The notes beneath the pieces are model-generated. The model was not told where the DNA came from, made no database searches, and was given only the letters and a program-made list of their open reading frames with translations. Below are positions 44,282-50,313 of a stretch of DNA of 50,313 nucleotides, in pieces. The DNA is taken from NCBI RefSeq assembly GCF_000213175.1, contig NW_009799179.1, positions 2,038,391 to 2,088,703 on the forward strand. Direction: 5' to 3'. Position numbers and translations under genes: made by a program. Origin of the DNA: Neurospora tetrasperma FGSC 2508 (taxonomy: Eukaryota; Ascomycota; Sordariomycetes; Sordariales; Sordariaceae). Position 1 is the first letter of the stretch. The number at the start of each line of letters is the position of its first letter.

Positions 44282-46686
44282 CAGTTAGACGGGCCTACGG
44301 ACAGCCTCCGAATTCGACAACGATCGTCTGGAGGCCCGTCTTCTATGAATACTTCCTCCTCCAAGACCAGGGCGGCGCCGCGCACGACGGCGCCGAGCAC
44401 ACCGGCTTCGAGTAGATCAGCACCACCGGCTGCTTCGAGCAGATCATCGCCGCCGGGACCGACCCGAAAGAAGGACAGGTCGCCGTTGACCTTTTACGCG
44501 CGGAGCTCCATCCCTCACTTTGTGCGCAAGCTGCTTCCCACCGTCCCAGAGTGCGCCTAAACGATAAACCCCTGTTATCACAAATCGGATCCCCCCAGTG
44601 TACGAATGACAACAGAAGAGATTCCACGAACGACGCGCAGTATCTCGTACACGCGGCCGGATTCGGCTCTGGCGATAGGCTTTGTGTACCTTTGCCATAA
44701 TCCTCTCATCACGAAGCCTCTTACCGAAACATCATACATCATCATTAAACTCGTTTTCTTACGGATCGATTTTGTTATTTTTGGCGCTGCTCCCTCATTG
44801 TTGTTGCGTTGGCATGGGGAAATGCGACGGGGTTAAAGGTGTGATGGTTTGATGGACTTTTTTTGCTTTTTATACTCTTTTAGGTTGGGCTTCAGCTGTA
44901 AAGCCCTTGGGCGCGCGCAATGCTTTCATGGCCGCTTGGCTGCTGGCCTTCCTTTGCTCCCCGGCTGTCTTTATCCTAGGGGAGGATTTCATCATGACTT
45001 TCCAACTACTGAACTGGCATTGGGATGCGGGAACAACTGAATTGATGGCGACACAGAATCCCCATGGCGCAAGAAGCCGTGAGAGGAGATTGCGACGAGA
45101 TAATTGCAAACCTAGTCATTACCCCTTCGTCACTGTATTTTGGAGTGTTGGCGTTGTCCCACTACTTGGTCAGACGCTCGCTCAGAATCCACCTATTTCC
45201 TGCACCCTGATGATGGTTGTTGCTCGTGAACCTTGATAGACAATTTTTACGCGACACAAATAACACTCGGCAAAAGGATATCACATAGCCAAAGTGAAAT
45301 GACGTCTGTCAGGCGGTTGAGCCATGTGACGCGTGTGGATTCAATGTCGAAGCAAGCCTGGCATGCTTCTCAGCCCTGTAGGCCGGCCGTTAGAAGTTTG
45401 ATGCGGGATGGCGGTATGTGAACAGAGCATCTAAGCCACCTGCTTTCGCCACGGCCCGCCAGCACATGCGAGTTTTTTGTCTTGCGTGCAATGTCCCTAC
45501 ACGTGCATCATCATCGTCATGAAATTGATGTCTCAAAGTTGGAGAACGGCAAGATGCAACTATCCCAGCAGTATATTGAATCTGCCATCTCACATCCTTC
45601 GGTTTCACCTGATACTCGTACCATAACCACGCAACACACATTCATCCCAAATCCTCAGCTTCATTTCATCTGGAATCCCGACAGTGCCTAAAAAGATTTA
45701 GGATTGTGACGGACAGAGGCTGAAATGGCCAAAATGTCGTTATGTGTTTAGACGACGGGAAGTATATCCAGCAGCCGAGCGGACCTGGGTGCGGAGCCGC
45801 CATGCAATTAGGTTATGGATCCATCTTGATACACCCGTCCTCCAGTGGATCCTTTCAGGCAATATTTGTACGGCTCCACTGCAGGGTAAGGCCAGAGAAA
45901 TACCAACAGCCAATGATAAGTCGAGCATGCGCCTATGCAACTGGCCTATGACGGTACGGTACGGGGCCTTGCTGCTGTGCATCGCCTCCGCCCTTGACGT
46001 GCTGTGCTGTAGGAGGTAACTTGTAAGCGCAGGAACAGGCGGCGGCCCCTCACCTCTCCTCGCTCTTGAATTCTTCCAGTTTGACTCGATTCAAACCAGG
46101 GCTTTGTTCTGGCGGCTGTGATACGCGACATTGGTTGTTACTTACCTACTACTGACTGTCTCATTTCCCGGTTTGGAAATACACACAAAACTTCACATGC
46201 GATTTCGGAAAACGATAACCAAAATCAACCAACTGGCTGGACTGCGAATGCGACTGAATGCGCTTAGCGTCATCGTCCTGCTCCTTCTCCAACTCAACGT
46301 TTCAACGTTCCAAAAGTGGAAAGCTGGGATTCAACAACCGAACGGCTGAAACTCGACAAGCCCACTTGTTCGGAACTTTGCACCGACCAAACCAACATTA
46401 CACCAAACCAGTCCCGACAGTACCGTGACCTACAATCACCTTGTCTACCATTTTTAGAGTTGAACGAAACCATCACCACGGGACGAGTCTACTTCTAGCC
46501 GCTTGAACCATCTGACCATTGTGCGACACACACCAACGTCACCGTGTTCGAGCGCCCCTCTTTTGTCTAAATCGTCTCTGACGACGACGACGCCTCCCGA
46601 CCCTGTTTTTCTGTTGGGAGAAACCTGTCTCGGGAATATCCAAGACCTCAATCTTCAATTAACCCGCCAGACTTACACACCATTAA
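44282..46686. other. 2.4-kb intergenic region
   Basis: This stretch carries the 3' UTR of the SF3b p14 gene and the promoter of the vacuolar membrane protein gene. A 71-codon Ser/Pro-rich frame at 44345-44560 directly after the p14 stop is most likely UTR. I see no supported gene, RNA or long repeat. Confidence 0.5.
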
Positions 46687-48349
46687 ATGTTTCCTCCTTC
46701 TCTTCAACCACCGCCACCTCCAGGACCCTTAGCGCCGGGTCTTGCTCCCCTCAGCGCAACACCGCCTTTATCTTTGTCAGGACAGCGTCGCAATGTTGAT
46801 ATCCGCCTCGACACACCGGTTGTGAAAGTAGCCGGCGGTACTCTACCCTCTCACCATCGTCTGCGCATCGGCACAGTCAACGGCCTCCATCGTCGCCTAG
46901 GTGGCGAGGCAGCTGCTGGTGCGGATACCCGTCCCGATTACTTTGTCGACCCGCAAGTAGACACCCAACTCAACGATCCCGACGCCCAAGACACGGAACC
47001 ACAACCATTCGAAACCTTTCCTCACGTCGTTAACCCACCTGCTCCCACCGGAACCGTTATATCCGTCACCATGACTCCCACATCGCAACCTACGTCGTCA
47101 ACATCACAACCAGCCTCCCCCATGGCTCATCAAACAGACAACAACACCGAATGCCGCCTACTCGGCCCTTTCGCCATCCTCGTCCAAATTGCCCTCGGCT
47201 GCTTGGCTCTATTATCACTAGTCTACAAGCGCTGGCGCGAACGGCCACAAAGACCGGTCAAGATCTGGTTCTTTGATGTGTCGAAACAAGTCTTTGGGAG
47301 CGTCTTGGTGCACGCCGCCAACGTGTTCATGTCCATGTTGACAAGCGGCAAGTTTGAGATCAAAGTGTTGGATCCGGTGGCAGTGGCGGTGGGGACCAAG
47401 ATGGTGAAGCGCGCTGTGGAATATGGGATATTGAGTGCGAGAGGAGAAGACGAGTACACGCCCAATCCGTGCTCGTTTTATTTGTTGAACTTGGCTATTG
47501 ATGTTTGTCATCCTTCTCCTCCCCGTTTTCTTTTCTTTTCTTTTTTTGTTCTTTTATTTTCCCAATGAAACAGTCCCGTGCTAACAGAATTTATGACAGA
47601 CAACCCTCGGCATCCCAATCCTCATCCTCATCGTCCGCCTCCTCTCCCGCGGCCTCCAATACACCCCCCTCGGCCAACCGCCCGAATCCCTCCAATCCGG
47701 CAACTACACCCCCCTCCACTCCCCACCCGGCACCAAACCGCGCTGGAGCTGGTGGTTCAAGCAATCCATCATCTACTTCATCGGCCTTTTGGGCATGAAG
47801 TTCTGCGTGCTCATCATCTTCATGGTCTTCCCCTGGATCTCTCGCGTGGGCGACTGGGCCCTCGGCTGGACCGAGGGAAACGAACGACTGCAAATCATTT
47901 TCGTCATGATGCTTTTCCCGCTCATCATGAACGCGTTGCAATACTATATCATTGATTCGTACATCAAGAAGGACGAGAAGATTCCTGAGGAAGGGGCGGA
48001 GAGTGAAGGGTTAGTTACGGGACGGGGTGATGCGGAGGCTGCGGGTGCTGAGCAAAGGGGAAGGGGCAGGGGCAGTAGAGGAGGGGTTTATGATATCATC
48101 AGTGGGAGTGATGATGATGCGGGTAGTTCCAGGGATGGTGATAGTGATGGGGAGGAAGAGGAGGATGAGGATGAGGATGAGCTGCCCAAGGACAAAGCTG
48201 CTGAGGTGGTCGGTCATAAAAAGAGGGGGTTCAAGACCAGGACTAAAGCAGTGAGGGAAGAGGAATATGATCCAGCGGTGGATGGAGATACCCCGACCGT
48301 CATCGGGAGTAGCTCCAGTGCGGTGTCGGGAGTGTCGGTGAAGGATTGA
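46687..48349 (+). CDS. STIMATE-family / YPL162C-like vacuolar membrane protein
   Basis: Two exons, 46687-47502 and 47600-48349, encode 521 residues. The 97-bp phase-0 intron has a GTTTGT donor and ends GACAG, joining LLNLAID to TTLGIPILIL inside one membrane helix. Residues 1-150 are Pro/Thr-rich and disordered. Multiple membrane segments follow: about 157-180, a mid segment near 200-217, 264-286, then two or three in exon 2 (IIYFIGLLGMKFC..., IIFVMMLFPLIMNALQYY). The block LVYKRWRERPQRPVKIWFF-DVSKQVFGS is the family signature. Animal STIMATE helps STIM-dependent calcium entry at ER-plasma membrane contacts; the yeast homologue is vacuolar. The C-terminal 130 residues form an acidic tail (EEEEDEDEDE) with basic patches, larger than the core family needs. 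Localisation is inferred from homologues. Confidence 0.88.
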
Positions 48350-48615
48350 AGGAGTCTGATTTTTCCCCGATTGAGAGGGGATGAGAGCAGAACATGTAGT
48401 TGAACGGCTCACATCGCTACTTCCCCGCCTTTCGTCTGACGTTTCATCTGGCGCTGTCTCCTCCTGTTACGGTTCTCTCTCATCCCTTCCTTTTATTATT
48501 ACTTTCATCCCTTTGGAGCCCGAAAAAAGAAACATGGCAGGCAGGCAGTTCAGCGGAGGTTCCCCCAATGCGATTGTGGGAAAACTATTTTACACCAGTC
48601 AGTTATGTCCCTTTA

Positions 48616-48677
48616 CGGAGACGGAGACGGAGAAGGAGGAGGAGGAGGAGGAGGAGGAGGAGGAGGAGGAGGAGGAA
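48616..48677. repeat. GGA/GGAGAC purine repeat
   Basis: A few ACGGAG units run into about 15 uninterrupted GGA triplets. A polypurine strand of this type can form triplex DNA; here it sits in non-coding sequence after the STIMATE-like gene. Confidence 0.9.
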
Positions 48678-49567
48678 AACAGCATCCATCAAATCAGCAT
48701 TATTATTATAAACGTTTGTTTACTGGGAAGCATGGCATGATTATAGGCAGCCAGGCATTGAATTGAATCATAAGCGTTTCTCTTGGGAAATATTGGTAGT
48801 GGTATAGGTAGTTAAGATGAACATCAAGGAAGAAGAACTATTCATTCCATTGACTTAATGCAGAGAACTTTCCTTGTTGTCTTGCTTGTATCTACTCGCG
48901 TAGGTGGGTGTCTTTCCTTACATTGAAGGCACAGTCCAACCTTGCTCTCGTCTGTGGCACATTCACACCAAACATGGTACTCTTTTTTTTTTGGTTTGAC
49001 TCTCTCTTTACCCTCTCTTTACCTTCTCTTCACCCTTTTCTTCCTTATTTCCCATCAACAAGTAAGTTACCCTCCAATCACACCCCCCTTCACACATGTA
49101 ACTCCTTAGTCCTTAGTATACTATGTTTGTATTTGAACTGCCCGCTACAAAGTTAAATATCCTTCCCAGACCCCCAAAATGTTATACTGTTATACATTTA
49201 GTCATCATCATCCCCACTACTTACTTTCTCTCTCTCATCTCATCACTCAGTTCCGTCAGCAGCAGCAACTATGGTAGTACATAGCAATCAATACAAATAC
49301 ATAATGACAAGAACAACAACTTGAAGATATGAATGATATCGCAAGCTAACGGAACCTAACTATCAGAACAAAAAAAAACAGCAATCGAATTTCATCAAAG
49401 AGCAAAAACACGCTATTTCCCTTCCAACCCGGCCCCCTTGCTCCGTCCCCTTCCCCGCCCCTTCCAGTGCGGATATGGTATATCAGATATCATAGGTATA
49501 AGTAAAGAAAAGAAATGCAAAATAGACAAAAAGTAAAACGACGACAATGTAACCCATTAAGTAATTC

Positions 49568-49609
49568 ATTTCCTTCCTTTCCTTCCTTCCTTCCTTCCTT
49601 CCTTCCTTT
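49568..49609. repeat. (TTCC)n microsatellite
   Basis: About nine near-perfect TTCC units just beyond the 3' end of the minus-strand partial gene. Confidence 0.9.
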
Positions 49610-49703
49610 ATCATCATCCATCATCTTTCGTTCTGCCTCTCCATCATCCATCCCCCTCGTATCATCACAAATCCGTTCTACTCACACTCACATACTCACA
49701 TAC

Positions 49704-50313
49704 TCACCTCCCACCCCTCCCAAACTGTCCACCACCAATAACCTGTCCCCCCGACGTCCCCGCCCCAAACGGCAACTTGGGCACCGGCGGCACCACACTC
49801 TGCCGCTTATTCACCCTCAGTCCTCCTCCACCATTATCGAATCCACCACCACCAAACTTCTGATTCACGCTCTGCCTCACAATCATGGCAGCCGCCGCCG
49901 CCGCCGCCATCCTCTCCTTCTGCCGATGTCTTTCCTTCAAATAATGCGCAGCCTCAGGCCTCATGCGGAGGATACGCAGAATCATATCATCTGACGGATC
50001 GGCCTGGGCCTCTTTGCGTTTCTCCAGTTTCGCTTGGCGCATAGTTCCCAGGTTGCGAGACATCATGATACTCTTCCCGCGACGAATGGTTCCGAGGGAG
50101 CCAAAGGCGCCGATGGCTGCTGCGCCAGTCATTCCGCCAGGCGGGGCTAGGGAGTTACTGTGGTTGTTATTGGAGGAGTGAAGTTGGGGCGGAGCAGACA
50201 TGCGGGAACCGGCTCCAGCGGCAGCGGCAGTAGCTTGTTGTTGCTCGCGCGCGCGCTGGGCGTTGGCGGCGGCCATGCGCTCTGAAGTGCGGATGAGGTT
50301 CTCGGTCGAGTCA
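49704..50313 (-). CDS. C-terminal part of an unrecognised gene, cut by the window edge
   Basis: The minus-strand frame is open from the right window edge to the stop at 49704, giving about 202 visible residues; the true start lies outside. Visible sequence begins DSTENLIRTSERMAAANAQR, then a Gln/Ala-rich stretch and a Gly-rich linker. A basic segment follows with repeated RRGKS and LGTMRQAKLEKRKEAQ, then a helical ILRMRPEAAHYLKERHRQKE and a poly-Ala run. The tail is Gly-rich and ends in FGRGGR. The composition suggests a disordered or coiled-coil C-terminus of a larger protein. I do not recognise it. An internal ATG at 50274-50276 exists but the frame continues upstream without a stop, so it is probably not the start. 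Confidence 0.65.
   Translation of the reverse strand, partial: DSTENLIRTSERMAAANAQRAREQQQATAAAAGAGSRMSAPPQLHSSNNNHSNSLAPPGGMTGAAAIGAFGSLGTIRRGKSIMMSRNLGTMRQAKLEKRKEAQADPSDDMILRILRMRPEAAHYLKERHRQKERMAAAAAAAMIVRQSVNQKFGGGGFDNGGGGLRVNKRQSVVPPVPKLPFGAGTSGGQVIGGGQFGRGGR

Larger units (their letters stand above)
48350..49703. other. Convergent intergenic region with microsatellites
   Basis: It lies between two convergent 3' ends. It contains a (GGA)n tract (48616-48677) and a (TTCC)n tract (49568-49609), and is AT-rich between. No gene is supported. Confidence 0.55.

Noticed and set aside
44345-44560. Ser/Pro/Arg-rich 71-codon frame after the SF3b p14 stop
   Set aside because: It lies immediately in the expected 3' UTR, is low-complexity and has no partner exon.

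Overview
The window looks like nuclear DNA of a filamentous ascomycete, most likely a Neurospora- or Sordaria-type Sordariomycete. Genes are well separated and carry short spliceosomal introns (mostly 55-110 bp) with GTATGT/GTGAGT-like donors, CTAAC/CTGAC branch sites and a nearby AG. Several products belong to families I know as ascomycete-specific: a Zn2Cys6 regulator, a 'fibroin-3 related' membrane protein, and a large protein of the type carrying DUF8004. Intergenic DNA is full of the short ACCTAGGTAGGT-type repeats I associate with this lineage. Species identity is inferred from style only. Exon structures below were worked out by hand from reading frame and splice signals.

Left third (0-18 kb, all on +). 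A transcription factor with two C2H2 fingers, a Zn2Cys6 cluster and a very large Gln/His tract (603-3807) is followed by a microsomal cytochrome P450 (4659-6355) and a zinc-dependent alcohol dehydrogenase (9300-10795). These three could be a small oxidative-metabolism neighbourhood, but spacing is loose and co-function is unproven. Then come a 459-residue protein of unknown function with a 100-residue internal duplication (11913-13292), a single-pass Cys-rich surface-type protein (14378-15541) and a UVRAG/Vps38-Atg14-like subunit of the autophagy/endosomal PI3-kinase complex (16016-18231).

Middle (19-33 kb). Two minus-strand genes, the large DUF8004-like protein (18977-22812, three exons) and the fibroin-3-related Cys-rich/Pro-Gly-rich membrane protein (28855-30879), are separated by about 6 kb with no gene I can support. 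That gap holds homopolymers, microsatellites, dense ACCTAGGTAGGT repeats and one strong hairpin.

Right third (33-50 kb) is mostly housekeeping. It has an intron-containing tRNA gene (33403-33559, anticodon probably UGU); the 26S proteasome ATPase Rpt1 (minus) divergent from the chaperonin subunit CCT4 (plus) across a 737-bp shared upstream region; a Cys-rich putative zinc-binding protein (minus, 40458-41318); the splicing factor SF3b p14/SF3B6 in five tiny exons (43513-44281); a STIMATE/YPL162C-type vacuolar membrane protein (46687-48349); and the 3' end of an unrecognised gene running out of the window (49704-50313, minus).

I found no mobile-element coding sequence, CRISPR array or rRNA. 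The most unusual items are the 100-residue-repeat protein, the tRNA intron that also carries perfect spliceosomal signals, the Rpt1 start codon sitting alone on its exon, the 24-nt microexon in the SF3b p14 gene, and the 18-bp-arm hairpin in the gene-free block.
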